Assembly (NCBI RefSeq): GCF_003265705.1
Contig: NW_020312817.1
Coordinates: 46,193,113 to 46,257,112 of the forward strand
Source: Callorhinus ursinus
Lineage: Eukaryota > Chordata > Mammalia > Carnivora > Otariidae
Reading direction: 5' to 3'
Length of the DNA stretch: 64,000 bases
A model generated the notes under the pieces. That model was not told where the DNA came from. It saw only the letters and a list, made by a program, of their open reading frames with translations, and ran no database searches. Shown here piece by piece: positions 1 to 12,700 of this stretch (position 1 is the stretch's first letter; every line of letters starts with the position of its first letter). Made by a program: the position numbers and the translations under genes.

Positions 1-4
1 GCCA

Positions 5-207
5 GGGGTGCCTGGGTGGCTCAGTTGGTTGAGCGACTGCCTTCGGCTCAGGTCATGATCCTGGAGTCCCAGGATCAAGTAACACATTGGGCTCCCTGCT
101 CAGCGGGGAGTCTGCTTCTCCCTCTGACCCTACCCCCTCTCGTGTGCTCTCTCTCTCTCATTCTCTCTCTTTCAAATAAATAAATAAAATCTTTAAAAAA
201 ATAAAAT
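5..207 (+). mobile_element. Carnivore tRNA-Lys SINE, nearly complete
   Basis: The head GGGGTGCCTGGGTGGCTCAG contains the Pol III A box. It is followed by the 'catgatcctggagtcc' middle, a CT-rich stretch and an AAATAAATAAATAAAATCTT poly(A) tail. The upstream target-site duplication falls outside the window. A second SINE follows within 20 bases, so the two form a head-to-tail pair. Confidence 0.95.
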
Positions 208-222
208 AAAAACATGAGACCA

Positions 223-443
223 GAGGCACCTGGGTGGCTCTGGTGTTTAAGCATCTGCCTTGGGCTCAGGTCATAATCCCAGGGGCACGGGATGGAGTCC
301 CACATCCAGGCCCCTTGCTTAGCAGGGAGCTTTCTTCTGCCTCTCCCTCTGCTCCTCTTCCCACTCCTTCTTGTGCTCTCTGCTGTCTTTTGTGTTCTCA
401 ATCTCTCTCTCTCTCACAAATAAATAAATAACAATATTTAAAG
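223..443 (+). mobile_element. Carnivore SINE, second of a tandem pair
   Basis: This is a SINE head and tail diverged from its neighbour, with for example 'ggtgtttaagcatctgcc' after a damaged A box. It is flanked by a near-perfect duplication: AAAACATGAGACCA just upstream (about 209-222) and AAAACATGAGGCCA at 444-457. It therefore inserted separately from the copy before it, next to that copy's tail. Confidence 0.93.
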
Positions 444-460
444 AAAACATGAGGCCAATG

Positions 461-1335
461 TGATTTTTAAAATTTACTCATTTTTGGATGGTAGGAACAT
501 GAGGATATGCTATATCCTTATATTTATATTTTTAAACTAAAAAATAATAGATGCATCAAAATATCTGAGTAAAGGGTTTAAAATAATATTCAGTGTCTCA
601 TCTTAATATTTTTGTGTGTAGCATATATTCTATTTCAGTCAGAAAATATAATTAGATAGTACTGATTACCTGTCTTATTATTCAGTAATATACCTCAGCT
701 CAGTTGTATAGCACACTCCTTTTGAATGTAGGTATGATTAAAACAAAAAGAATGCACCTATTTTTAAACAAAAGTTATCTGAATCAGCTTTCAAATCAAA
801 AGCATTTTCCTAAAAAGCTAGTATCAAATATCTTATGGTATAGACAAAGGGAACATGAATTAAGAGTATATCTCTCTTAAAAATTAAAGGAAAAATAAAA
901 AATTGAAATTATTTCAAATGGAATGCTAGATTTCACTTCATAACTAAAATTCCACTACCCACAGGTTTCATAAATTTTGTTCAGATTATTCTGGAGATAG
1001 TAAAATGTGAGGTCTTAAATTCATTTCCCCCATATAGTATCTTTAGTATATTTTATAAGCATATTTCTTTTCAACTGTGTATGAAATTATTTTATCAATT
1101 TTTCTTGTGTTGTGTACAGTGGAAATAGAATGTTATATTACAAAATGAATCTTTAAGTGGGAAAGAGTAAGGAAAATTGTAATCTTTACCAGTTCTGCTA
1201 AGTTCAAATAGGAAAATCTTAGACAATAAATAAAATTTTAGAGCTAAAACCTCCTGATCTTCCAGTTCTTCTGAATCTCACTAACTTTAACTGAACAACC
1301 TACTAGTACAAAGCTCTGTGCAATGCTGCGTGACA
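461..1335. other. Unassigned AT-rich sequence
   Basis: This is AT-rich DNA with no reading frame, RNA gene or repeat that I recognise. Short A and T runs are the only structure visible. Confidence 0.6.
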
Positions 1336-1339
1336 TAAA

Positions 1340-1530
1340 GGTTAGCATCTGTTACCCTCCCCTCACCTTTTCAGGGAGATTTTTATTATCCCCATGTAAT
1401 GAAGGAAAACAGAGTAGTTGGGGTACTTAATCAGATTACAGAAGGAATTATAGTGCAAAGGTGTAAAGTGGAGAATGTCACCTCAAACCGTATTCTGTGA
1501 TCCCAAGGTTAGTGCTGCTTTTATTATACC
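1340..1530 (-). mobile_element. MIR-type ancient SINE relic
   Basis: The pattern 'attatccccatgtaatgaaggaaaac' followed at a distance by 'gtgatcccaagg' matches the antisense MIR core (ccccattttacagatgaggaaactgag). A related stretch at about 1,555-1,600 ('aagtgacttgccc') resumes after the SINE at about 1,832 ('gattcaaataggcac'), so a second MIR piece may have been split by that SINE. The copy is highly decayed. Confidence 0.55.
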
Positions 1531-1610
1531 TTGATACTTCTAAATTTGTAATTCATGGTCAAGAGAGATAAGTGACTTGCCCAACATGTATTTTAAAAAG
1601 GGCAGGTAAT

Positions 1611-1820
1611 GGGGTGCCTGGGTGGCTCAGATGGTTAAGCAACTGCCTTTGGCTCAGGTCATGATCCCGGAGTCCTGGGATCGAGTCCCACATCGGGCTC
1701 CCTGCTCAGCAGGGAGTCTGCTTCTCCCTCTGACCCTCTTCCCTCTCATGCTCTCTGTCTCTCATTATCTCTCTCTCAAATAAATAAATAAAATCTTAAA
1801 AAAATAAAAATAAAAAAAAT
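1611..1820 (+). mobile_element. Carnivore SINE, full length
   Basis: It has a complete head, a CT-rich body and an AAATAAATAAATAAAATCTT tail extended by A-rich repeats. The target-site duplication AAAAAGGGCAG lies at 1595-1605 and 1821-1831. The host sequence looks like an old MIR piece. Confidence 0.95.
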
Positions 1821-2305
1821 AAAAAGGGCAGATGAGATTCAAATAGGCACTTTCTCATTCCCAGGCCAAGTTTATTTCACTGTGTGTCAAACAGCTGAAC
1901 CGCCTACGTGGCAACTGAGGCAGGGGAATGGTAAAGGAGGCTGGCATTGAAAATTAACTACAGGAAATCACATCATACCTCTCTATGCTTTGAAATTAAG
2001 TGAAGTTTAAATGCTTGGTCACAAAGCCAAATATTTTCAGTTCTATACATTTTAGCTAGCCTGTTTGTGGTATTTTACTGCAACTATAATAGGAACTGTA
2101 ACAGATGGGATGAAAAGTTGATAACCAAGGATGGCAGATCCAGTTATCCCTAAGGAAATGTGATTTAAAAAGCATCTTGATAAAGACAGGAAGACCAACT
2201 GAACTAAAACAGCTGCAGTTGCAAAGCAAAGTAACAACTCAGACGTATCCTTTTTTTGATGTGCATTCTCCTGACAATATAACTGTCCACAGAACGAACA
2301 GAAGG

Positions 2306-2307
<2 letters not shown>

Positions 2308-2337
<30 letters not shown>
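2308..2337 (+). repeat. (GT)n microsatellite
   Basis: Fifteen uninterrupted GT dinucleotides. Its purity suggests it is polymorphic in length. Confidence 0.97.
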
Positions 2338-2339
<2 letters not shown>

Positions 2340-5300
2340 TCATTCTACAGACTTTAGGCAAAGTTTGCACAAAGGAGATCAGCAACAACTCTTCTTAAGA
2401 AACTGAATAGTAAGGCTTTTTCATTGTTCTTCCTTCTTCAAGTCTCCCAGCCATACAGATAACATATTGGCTAACTTTATTGTGAGCATATGGTTAAAGA
2501 GTGCCTCTTCATGAGGATGAATTAATTTATGTCCGCACCTGGTAAGAACAGCTAGAGAATCTTCTGCTTAACAAAAAAAAAAGTTGGCTAGACTAATGGA
2601 AATGGAAAATAATGTTCAACATTATTTTATAATGCAAGACTCTTATTAATAGATATTAATCAGAACAGAAGCAAAATTTTAGCTACTTAAATATTGTGGG
2701 TAAAAACACAAACAAAACCCCCAAAACACTCTTTTCTTCATTGCCAGCCCTTTGCAGAATAAAACGGCCAAATACTGGCAAGGAAATTTGCCAGACTTCA
2801 AGGTCTGACTCCACCAGAGACACATCTATATCATTTTAATTGATGTCCTCCATAAACAGATAGTGGAGAATCATCTTTCCCCCCCATATGTTATTTTACA
2901 AGCCAATACAGCTTAGATCAGGCACACTATATCAGAATTTTGAAAGATAAGGGCAAACTTGCACAGTAATCTTGTCAGCAAACTAGGGGATCTTGGAGGT
3001 ATGTTATCACTGAACTTCCAGATCCCTTATACATTAACTTGCTACTAAAGTTTGTCTTGTGATTAAAAAACCCAATAAAAGGTAGAGTGGCATTTTCCTA
3101 GCTGATTATGGATGAAAATAGTTATATTTCAAGGAGTCTTAGCTGAGTCAACAATTGTCAGAAACTTTATATCCAAAAAATATGATGTGAAATGGAAGGG
3201 GAGGCATAAAATGAATAGACAATATAAGAAAATGCTTTGCTCACATATTACCCAGGAGACAAGAAGTCTTGAAAAGTTTTTATATATGTCTGAAATGTAG
3301 AAAATGCAAGGCTATTTTACTCACTACTCTTAGAACCTCTTCGGTGTCACTCCCAAGTCAACATTTCAAATCTCTCTGTGAAATTACCCTGTGGAATTTT
3401 TATATTTGCTGTTACCTTTGCTAGAATTATCTAAAAGTTAGAAGAAGTTGCTCTATATTGTAAAAGTAAAGAACATTGTAATTGAGAGCAATATTCTAAA
3501 CTTTTCTTAGCTTTTGATGCTGAAGATGAATTCAGGGCTAGTGATTGAAAGTGATGGTCACATATGTCCCTAACAAAATGTGGTGATGACATTTTTGTAA
3601 TTCTTTTACTTTTATAACTACTACTTCAACCTAAAAAAAACCAAAACAAAGCAAAAAAAAACCCCAAAAAACAACAAAAAAAGTAAATAAAACAAAAATT
3701 CTAAGCTTCAGTTAATAGAACACTTGTTTCTTTACACAATGCTTTTTAAAAGCTTTTGTTTTTCACAGAAGGTATATTTGTGAATTATTTTCTAGTGTAA
3801 TAACTTGTACACTGAAGCTTCCTTGGGATATTGTTTTTAGTTGAGATATATTTTTAAATTTATTAAAAAGAAAGAAAATACACACATTATGTCTTATCAT
3901 TTGTTTTGGAGATCACTGAAGTCTATAAAATTGACAGTATTTATTATATACATTGAACATTATAAGTACCTAAAAACATGCTATTATGACTTATGTTTGA
4001 TACATGAAGTAAAACGGATTCTATGTATTTATTGAAAGAGTAATACTATAAAACATATATTACACAAATCACTGGATATAGATGAAGCAAGTAATAATAA
4101 TGATAAGGACAATGATAATAATATAATAGTTATAATTGTTATGCTTCTCAGTAAAACTAGAAATCTGAACATATGTTCTCTTTACAAATTCCCCCTAAAA
4201 GCCAAAGGGAATATATTAAAAATTAAATGGCATACATTGCTGAAACCAGGTAAGCATGACTGTTTAATAAACATCAAGGCTTTTCTACAATGTATTCTAC
4301 AGGTATGATGGGTTAAAAGTAAAAAAACACACCTATTGTGTTTGACATATAATGAAAAGAATAGCATGAAATTAAGTGGAAGGAAACCCATTAAAATGGA
4401 AGGGTTTTATCTCAAATGCCTCAAAAGAGGGTTTTGTGTTCATGACTATCATGCTGTTAATATCAAAGTTGAAAATTTGAAGGAAGTACAACATGAAAGC
4501 TCCTAGTGCTGCACAGGTAATTGCATAATTATAGGGAGAAGAGTTTTTAAAACATAAAGTTGATGGTTAAAAGAAGGAAAGGTCATGTCAGGAAAGGAGG
4601 AATGTGGTCACCAAAGGACTTAGGTCCAGCACACCACCATTCTTTATCCTAATACAATGACAGGTTTTAATTTATATCAGAGTAACCCAAGATCTACTTC
4701 AAGATTTTTTCTGATGATCTATATGGATGGAGATGCCTTCTAAATTTCAAGTAAGGAAGATAAGACACTATGTTCCTCAACAGGAGAGAATGACACCGGT
4801 ACTGAAAGTTATCAAATGAGAAAGATGTTTTTGATGTTTTATTTCCATGAATAAGCTTCAAGCCTTTATAGATCTTCAATGTTATACCCTCTTTGTTCTT
4901 AAGAACAAATACTGTAACTTCCTTTATTTTCACATATAAATCTGACCTCTTCTGAAATGCATAGCTGACCCTTCCAATATATGTTATCAGTATACCTTTC
5001 AAGTAGACTCTTTAAAGTTTGATAACTTGTGACTGTAAGGTCTATTTTCCACCCACCCTGAAGATCTCTTCATTTATGTGGTTTTTATCACACTCTGTAA
5101 CTTATTAAACTAAAATAACTACAGACATAAAATCTCCATTCTTCATCTAAGCTGAAAGATTTTAATAGGGATGTTCAGAGACTGACAGAAGCCATAACAA
5201 CTCATAATTCTGGCAATTGTTTTCATGTCCTTAGAATAAGCAAAGAGAAAAATAGCATTAGAGATATGAATATGAATACGCTAAGCGGTTAAATATGTGT

Positions 5301-5970
5301 GGAATAACTTGAAATTTTTGAACATATATATCTCCATAAAACATTCTGCAAAGTATAAGCTAAATCTCTTGAAAATACTTAACTTGTGTTTGCAATTGAA
5401 ATCTTGAGAATATTTATACTACATATGATACCAATTTAAAATAATTATGATGTAGGATAAGTGATTATCAGAATAGAAACCATAAAAAAATGAACTCACA
5501 AAACTTAAAGATATATTGAAAAAATTTTCCAAGAAATCATATGAAATAATTCAAACATTAAAAATAAATCTGAGAATAGCCGAAAGGCAGAAATGGATAT
5601 AGAGAAGGAAACCAAACTATAGGTATAGATACTAATAGTTATATATAAAATTTTTAAATTAAGAACTAAAGAATGAGAAAACCAAGTAGATGATGAAGTC
5701 AACACTGTCAGAGAAGGAATTGATCCTGAACTAAAACATAGGTGGGGAGGTGGAGAATTTTCATACACATATACTTGAGAAAAAATTACATTGCACAGGC
5801 AGACACATAGAAGATCATACAAGTTCCAGCAAAGAGTAAAAAATAAGTAAATAATAAGGCACTGAAATAAATGAGACAGATTATCTAACCCCTTTCTTTC
5901 CATCCCCCCAAACCCCAAAATAATCTGGGGTGCAACAGACTTGTCCACAATATTAACTATTTTGAGGTTA
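2340..5970. other. Long unassigned stretch, no gene seen
   Basis: About 3.6 kb without a recognisable gene. The open frames here (up to 147 codons on the minus strand near 5,505-5,948) are rich in Phe, Leu, Ile and Ser, as expected from random AT-rich DNA, and show no domain. An A-rich tract at 3631-3698 could be the remnant of a retrotransposon tail, but I cannot identify a body upstream. The rest may contain decayed repeats I could not place. Confidence 0.55.
3631..3698 (+). repeat. A-rich low-complexity tract
   Basis: Runs of A broken by C (aaaaccaaaacaaagc and similar) over about 68 bases. Either simple sequence or an old retrotransposon tail. Confidence 0.85.
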
Positions 5971-5971
5971 T

Positions 5972-6013
5972 TGTTTTAGCCCATTTGGGCTGCTATAGCA
6001 AAATACCAGAGAC
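5972..6013 (-). mobile_element. MLT1 LTR, outer fragment left of the L1 insertion
   Basis: The sequence 'tgttttagcccatttgggct' followed by 'gctatagcaaaatacc' is the antisense start of an MLT1 (MaLR, ERVL-type) LTR. It stops abruptly at the L1 5' end and resumes at 13,008, so an L1 interrupts this LTR. It contains no viral coding sequence. Confidence 0.82.
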
Positions 6014-7137
6014 AGATTCTGATCCAAGATGGTGACATAGGAATTTTGGAAACCCATCTTCCCTTAAAGGCATATTGAGTCTACAGCTATACACACAGCA
6101 ACTCTGTGTGAAAAAAATACAGAAACTAGCTGAGTAACTCCTACATATCAGGCACATGGGAATATACTCACCTCACCTGCTTTGAAATGTGTAGGAATGG
6201 CTGAGAAACACTCTTGCAATAAACTCCAACCACAGCACAGAGCCATACAACCTTGAGAGAACTCCCAACTCCCAACTTCTCCCTGAGGAATGAACTGTTC
6301 GGGCCCAACATCTAGTATTCCAATTTTTAAGACTGAGGACCGGTCCCAAAACACCCAGGTCTGAAAGCCAATGGGGCTTATGTTTGTGAGAATCACAAGA
6401 CTATAGCAAACACAGAAGTAATTTTAAAGGGATCCTGAGAACTATTCCCCCAGGCTTAGCATAGAGTGAGCAGACAAAAAACTCCTAGCTCCCAGTCTTA
6501 TTCTTGTAGAGACCTATTTGCATAAAAAGCTACTGCCTGAGGATCAAGCTTCTAATTTAGCACCAAGGGTCTGACTGTGATCCACCCCAGAGACCTGGAA
6601 AGCTACTGGATACCACCTCCACTTTCTCACCAAAGCTCTCCATAAATCTCCAATAACTCTTGGGAAGGAGTTTGTATATATGTTTGGTGCCCCAGCATTA
6701 GGACTGCCACCCCTGGATTGCCTGGTTTTGATAGCCAAGGGGGCTTGCATTCATGAATAGTATAGGACTGTAGCAAACAAAGAAGTAGTTACAAATGGGC
6801 ACAGGAAAACAGTCCCCTTCTCACAGCTATACACCTGGGTGCAGCAGAGAGGGTGCAGAAAAAAAGCCCTTCTCCCAGTTTCTCCTTGGAAGAACCCAAC
6901 TACATACTTTTACAGCTGCTATCTAGGGGTCTGCCATCCAGTCAGGCTCCATTTGGTATTGAATGTGATCCTCCTATCTGGGACACTGACAGGTCTTGGC
7001 ATATTCGCGAATTTTGGGAGACACTAAGAATAAAGAAGGCAGCCTGGACAAGCACAAAAGTTTGAGAAACAACCATCAAGACTGGGAGAGATAGCTTTTA
7101 TCTAAGGCACGGAAACAAACACAGACAATCAAGGAAA

Positions 7138-8110
7138 ATGAAGAGAAATATGTTCCAGACAAAAGAACAAGATCAAACTCCAGAAACAGACCTGAATGAA
7201 GTAGAGATAAGTGATTTAGCTGCTTAAAGGTTCAAAATAATGGTCATAAAGATGCTCGTTGAGGTCAGGAGAACAATACCAGAACAAAGGAGAAATTTCA
7301 ACAAAGAAATAGAAAATATAGGAAAATACCACACAGAAATCTCAGAGCTGAAGAATACAGTAACTGAAATGAAAAAGTCAATGGAGAGGTTCAAAAAAGA
7401 ACTAGATCCAGTGGAAGAAAAGATCAGCAAATTCAAAGACAGGAAAGTGGAATTCATCCAATCAGAGGAACAAAAGAAAAAAGAATTTAAAAGAGTGAAG
7501 ATAGCTTAAGGGACTTAAGGGACAAAGAATTAAAAAAATTTAAAAAGAGTTAGGAAGAGTAAAGATAACTTAAGGGACTTAAAGGGATACATCAAGCAGA
7601 CCAGTACACACATTATAGGGTGCCCAGAAGGAGAGAAGAGAAAGGGACAGAAAGTTTATTCAAAGAGATAATGGCTGAAAATTTCCTAACCTGGGAAAAG
7701 AAATAGACACCCATCCAGGAAGGCCAGACTATCCAAATTTGTTGAAACCAAATGGACCCACACAAAACCACATTGTAATTAAACTGTCAAAAGTTAAGAC
7801 AAGGAGACAATCTTAAGAGCTGTACGAGAAAAACAACTTGTGCACAAGGGAACCCTCACAAGACTCTCCCCAGATTTTCAGCAGAAAGTTTGCAGGCCGG
7901 AGAGAATGGCATGATGTATTCAAAGTGCTGAAAGAAACAAACAAAAAACTGCCAACCAAGAATACTTTACCCAGTAAAGTTGTTCTAAAGAATTGAAGGA
8001 GAAATAAAAAGTTTTCCAGACAAACAAAAACTGCAGATGTTCATTACCACAAGACCAGCCTTATAAGAAATATTAAAAGGAATTCCTCAAGCCAAAACAA
8101 AAGGGTGCCA
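7138..8110 (+). pseudogene. L1 ORF1 relic (RNA-binding protein), broken
   Basis: L1 ORF1 normally encodes a trimeric coiled-coil RNA chaperone that coats L1 RNA in the cytoplasm. The best open piece, 7,240-7,509, begins 'MVIKML' and continues with a Lys/Glu-rich coiled coil containing 'FNKEIENIGK' and 'ELKNTVTEMKKSM'. After a stop, the 'GVPEGE'-like segment ('gtgcccagaaggagag', about 7,620) and the C-terminal part (about 7,870-8,090, matching the FSAE-LQA and KSFPDKQKL regions) remain readable, but only across stops and shifts. The start near 7,138 is by analogy with the family. It is a dead retrotransposon gene, not a host gene. Confidence 0.8.
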
Positions 8111-8897
8111 AATAGTAACAGGAAAACATACAAGAGCAAAGATATATATTCTAATGTTGTAGTGATGGTGGGTAAATCACTTATAAATCTAGTATGAAGA
8201 TTAAAAAATGAAAGTATTAAAAATAACTATAATGACAATAATTTGTTAATGGATAACAGTGTAAAAAGATGTATATAGCAACATTAAAATCATAAAATGT
8301 GGGAGAAGATTAAAAATCTATAACATTAGTATGTGTTCAAAATTAAGTTCTTATCAGTTTCTAATATGTTTATAAATATAAGATGCTGATGATAACCATA
8401 AAGCAAAAACATATAGTAGATACACAGAGGATAAAGAGAAAGGAATCTAAGCATACCACGACAGAAAATCGTCAAATCACAAGAGAAAAAAGAAAAGAAG
8501 GAAAGAACAACGGAATTACAAAACACCCAAAAAACAATAAACCAAATGGTAATTATAAGTCCATACCTATAAAGAATTAATTTAAATGTAAATAGACTAA
8601 GTTCTTCAATTAAAAGTCATCGAATGGCTGAATGGTTAAAAAAAGAAGGCCCAACTATGTACTGTCTCAGGAGGCTCACTTCAGCTTTAAGGAAACACAC
8701 GAACTAAATAATGGAGGGATAGAAAAAGCTATTTTTCTATAAATGGAAATATAATGGAAACCAAAATGGAAACCAAAAGAGAGAAAGAATAGCTATATAA
8801 GATTAGCTATACTTATATCAGAAAAGATAGACTTAAGTGATAAACTATAATAAGCAGCAAAAATGTCATTACATAATGAAAAAGCGGTTCTAGTCAA

Positions 8898-9128
8898 TGG
8901 GTTTTCCCCAGGATGGCAATTTCAAATAATCCCTAAGAAAGTTGGGGGTCACACAAGGTCAGGAACCATTTTCTCTCAGCTTACCCAGCCCTTTCCCTTA
9001 GCTGGGAAGCACCGCCCCCCCACAACCTAGTCCCACAGCCACAAGTGCACAGGATTCCTGGGGGCTCTGGGCAGACCTCTGGTACATGCTCTTGGGTCCA
9101 CCACCCATGGCCCCACCTAAAAAAAAAT
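8898..9128 (+). mobile_element. GC-rich insert with short A tail inside L1 ORF2, unidentified
   Basis: The L1 ORF2 text breaks at about 8,898 and resumes at about 9,130 ('gaagacataccattttaaat'). The intervening 230 bases are markedly more GC-rich than the surroundings, contain a C run (about 9,013-9,020) and end in a run of nine A's after 'ggccccacct'. A possible short duplication (AATGG) flanks it. This fits a processed-transcript (3' UTR type) insertion on the plus strand. No AATAAA signal precedes the A run and I do not recognise the source. Confidence 0.6.
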
Positions 9129-9571
9129 GGTATGGAAGACATACCATTTTAAATATTTATGCAACCAAGATGGGAGCGACTAAATATATAAAGCATATAT
9201 TAATACACCTAAAGGGTGAAAGCAACAGCAATATTAAAAAAGTAGGGGACTTTAATACCCAACTCTCAACAGTGGGAAGATCATCTATACAGAAAATCAG
9301 TAAGGAAACATTTGGCTTAAACTACATGTTATACCAAATGAACTTAATGGACATTCACAGAACATTCTATCCAATAGCAAAAGAATATACATTCTTCTCA
9401 AGTGCACATGAGTCTTCTCTGAGATAGATTATATGCTAGGCCACAAAACACATTTAATAAATTTAAAAAGATTAAAACCATATCAAACATCTTCTCCAAA
9501 AAATAGTGGCATGTATGAAACTAAAAATCAATTCCAAGAAGAAAACTGGAAAATTCACAAACTATGGTGAT

Positions 9572-9795
9572 ATGGGGTGCCTGGGTGGCACAGTTAGTTA
9601 AGCATCTGACTCTTGATTTCCTCTCAGGTTGTGATCTTGGAGTCATGAGATCAAACCCCACTTGGGCTCCATGCTCAGCAGGGAGGCTGCTTAAGATTCT
9701 CATGTTCCCTCTCCCTTTGCCCCTCCCCCACATGCACTTGCTTTCTCTCTTTCTCCCTCTCAAAATAAATCTTTAAAAAACTAAAAAAAATTAAA
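9572..9795 (+). mobile_element. Carnivore SINE inside L1 ORF2 (older subtype)
   Basis: The head 'ggggtgcctgggtggcacag' is followed by 'catctgactcttgatttc', the older SINEC form that reads 'gactcttgattt' where the younger copies read 'gccttcggctca'. It ends in an A-rich tail. TATGGTGATA upstream (about 9,563) and TATGGAGATA downstream (about 9,802) form an imperfect duplication. Confidence 0.93.
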
Positions 9796-12700
9796 AAAAC
9801 ATATGGAGATAAAACATTATGCTATTAATCAACCAAATAGTCATCGAAGAAATCAATAGGGAAATCAAACAATATTTGGAACAAAGAAAATAGAAACACA
9901 ACATACCAAAACATGGGATGCAGCAAAAGAAGTTTTAAGAGGGAAGTTCACAGCAATAAGCTACATGAAGAGAAAAGAAAGACCTCAAAAAAAACCAAAA
10001 CAAAAACACAACATAGCTTTATGCCTCCAGGAACTACAAAAAGAACAACATAAGACCAAATTTAACAGGAAGGACAAAAAATCAGAAAGGAAATAAATGA
10101 AATAATGACTAAAAAGATAATAGAAAAGTGGGTGAAACTAAGAACTTTTTTTTTTTTAAAGATAAAATAAGCTTTTAGGGAGACTTATCGAGTAAAAATA
10201 AGTAAGTAAAGTAAGTAAAAATCGAGTGAAAAAATAAGGAGACTCAAATAAGCAAAACAAAATGGAAGAAGAAGCATTCCAACTGATACCACACAAATAC
10301 AAAGACTCATGAGACTACTATGAACAATTATGTGCCAACAATTTTCACAACCTAGAAGAAATGGATAAATTCCTAGAAATATATCCTAACAACACTGAAT
10401 CATGAAGAAATAGAAAGCCAGAACACACTAGTTAATAGTAAGGAGATTGAATCACTAATCAAAAACCTCCTGACAAACAAAAGTACAAGATGGGATGACT
10501 TCACTGTGATTTCCACCAAACACCTGAAGAAGAATTAATGCCAATCATTCTCACACTCTTTCAAAAGATAGAAAAGGAAGGAACATTTCTAAACTGACTT
10601 TATGAGAACAGCACTACCTTGATACAAAACAATACAAAATAGAATTAAGGACACTTCAAGGAAAGGAAATTATTGGCAAATATCCCTGATGGACATGGAT
10701 GCAAAAATCCTCAACAAAATATTAACAAACTGATTTAAACAGTAGATTAAAAGATTTTACATCACAGTATTGGAATTCCTACCCTGAGCAGTTAGGGAAG
10801 AATAAGAAATAAAATGTTTCCAAATTGGAAATGACTATAACTCCCTAATTGCAGATGACATGATGCTATATATCAAAAACCCTAAAGACCTCACCAAAAA
10901 ATCATTAGAACTAATAAACTAATTCAGTAAAGTTGCAGGATACAAAATGAACATACAACAATCAACATACAACAATCAGTTGCATTTCTATACACTAACA
11001 ACAGACTATCAGAAAAATGAAATTAAGAAAAAAATCCCATTTACAAATGCATAAAATGGAGTAAGATAATTAGGAATAAATTTAGTCTAGAAGGTAAAAG
11101 ACCTGTATACTGAAAACTATGACACTGATGAAAGAAATTTAAAAAGACACACACACAAAATAAAAAGATATAAATAAATGGGAAAATACTCCATACTTAT
11201 GGATTGAAAGAGTTAATATTGTAATTTCCATACTACCCAAAACAGTCTGGATTCAGTGCAATCCCTATCAAAATTCCAATGGCATTTTTTTTATAGAAAT
11301 AGAATATAATTTTAAAATTAGGGAATCAAAAAGACTATGAATAGCCAAAGCAACATTGAGAAAGACAAACAAAGCTAGAGAAATAATACTTCCTGATTTT
11401 AAATTATATTACAAAACTATAGTAATCAAAACAGCATGAGTATTTACATAAAACAGATACATTTGTTAATGGAACAGATTAGAGAGCCTAGAAATAAACT
11501 CATGCACATGTGGTCAATTAATTTACAGCAAAAGAACCAAGAACATACAAGGAAAGCATAGTCTTTTCAATAAATGGTGTTCAGAAAATTGGACAGCCAC
11601 ATGAAAAAGAATGAAACTGGACCCCATCTTATACCATACCCCTATCTTACATCATACACAAAAATCAACTCAAAATGGATTAAATATTTGTTAAGACTTG
11701 TAACAGTAAAATTCCTAGAAGAAAACATAAGGATATGGATGCTCTTGGACATTGGTCTTGGCAATGATTTTTTGGATTTGACACCAAAGGCAAAGATAAC
11801 AAAGGTTTCTCTTCAGATTGCATAAATCTTTTGCCTTTAACAAAGGGAAAAATAAACAAGTGGGATCATATAAAACTAAAAAGCTTCTGTACAGTAAAGG
11901 AAACCATCAACAAATGAAATGGCAACCTATGGAATGAGAGAAAATATTTGCCAATCTTATATCTGGTAAGAGGTCAAAATCCAAAATATAAAAAGAGCCT
12001 ACACAACTCAATAGAAAGAAAATAGATTAAAATATGAACAGAGGAACTGAATAGAGATTTCTCCAAAGAAGAGATAGAGATGGCCAATAGATACATGAAA
12101 AGGTGCTCAACATCACCAGTCCTCAGGGAAATGCAAATCAGAACAACAATGAGATGTTATCTCAATACCTATTTGAATGATTATCATCAAAAAGACAAGA
12201 GATTATAAGTGTTGGTGAGGGTGTGGGGAAAAGGGAATACTTTTGCACTATTGCTGGGAATATATATTGGTACAGCCACTATGGAAAACAGAATGGAGTT
12301 TTTTCAACAAATTAAAAATAGAATTACCATTTGATTCGGCAATTCCACTTCTGGTGTATATCCAAAGGAAATGAAAACAGAATGTCAAAAGATATCTACA
12401 CTTGCATGTTCATTGCATCATTATTTACAGTAGCTAAGATGTGAAAACAACTTGTCCATCAATTGATGAATGGAAAAGGATTTGTTATATATCTACACAA
12501 TGAAATATTTAGCCCTGAGAAAGTAGGAAATCCTGCCATTTTTGACAACGAGGAAACTTGAGGGCATTATAGAAAGTGAAATAAGCTAGACAGACAATGA
12601 CAAATACTGTATGGTATCACTTATATGTGGAATCTTAAAAACAAAACAAAACAAGTCATGCTCAAACAGTAGAACAGCGACTGCCAGGAGCTGAGGGTTG

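Larger units (their letters stand above)
8545..12640 (+). pseudogene. L1 ORF2 relic (endonuclease and reverse transcriptase), broken
   Basis: L1 ORF2 nicks target DNA and reverse transcribes L1 RNA on it. The start corresponds to 'LNVNRL-like' coding near 8,575. The endonuclease QETH motif, expected near 8,665, is lost to a frameshift ('ctgtctcaggaggctcac'). The RT active-site region survives as 'LIADDMM' at about 10,845-10,866, where Ile replaces the usual Phe before ADD. The C-terminal part runs to about 12,640. The gene is interrupted by a GC-rich insert (8,898-9,128) and a SINE (9,572-9,795) and carries many stops. Confidence 0.85.

Noticed and set aside
75..401. 108-codon minus-strand open frame
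   Set aside because: It is the antisense of two SINEs. Similar peptides (for example 'LPAEQGA') recur in the antisense of many SINEs in the window.
5505..5948. 147-codon minus-strand frame, the longest in the window
   Set aside because: Composition is Phe/Leu/Ile/Ser-rich as expected from AT-rich DNA. No domain, no supporting splice structure and no Kozak-like context.
7240..7509. 89-codon coiled-coil protein
   Set aside because: It is the surviving piece of L1 ORF1, not a host gene.
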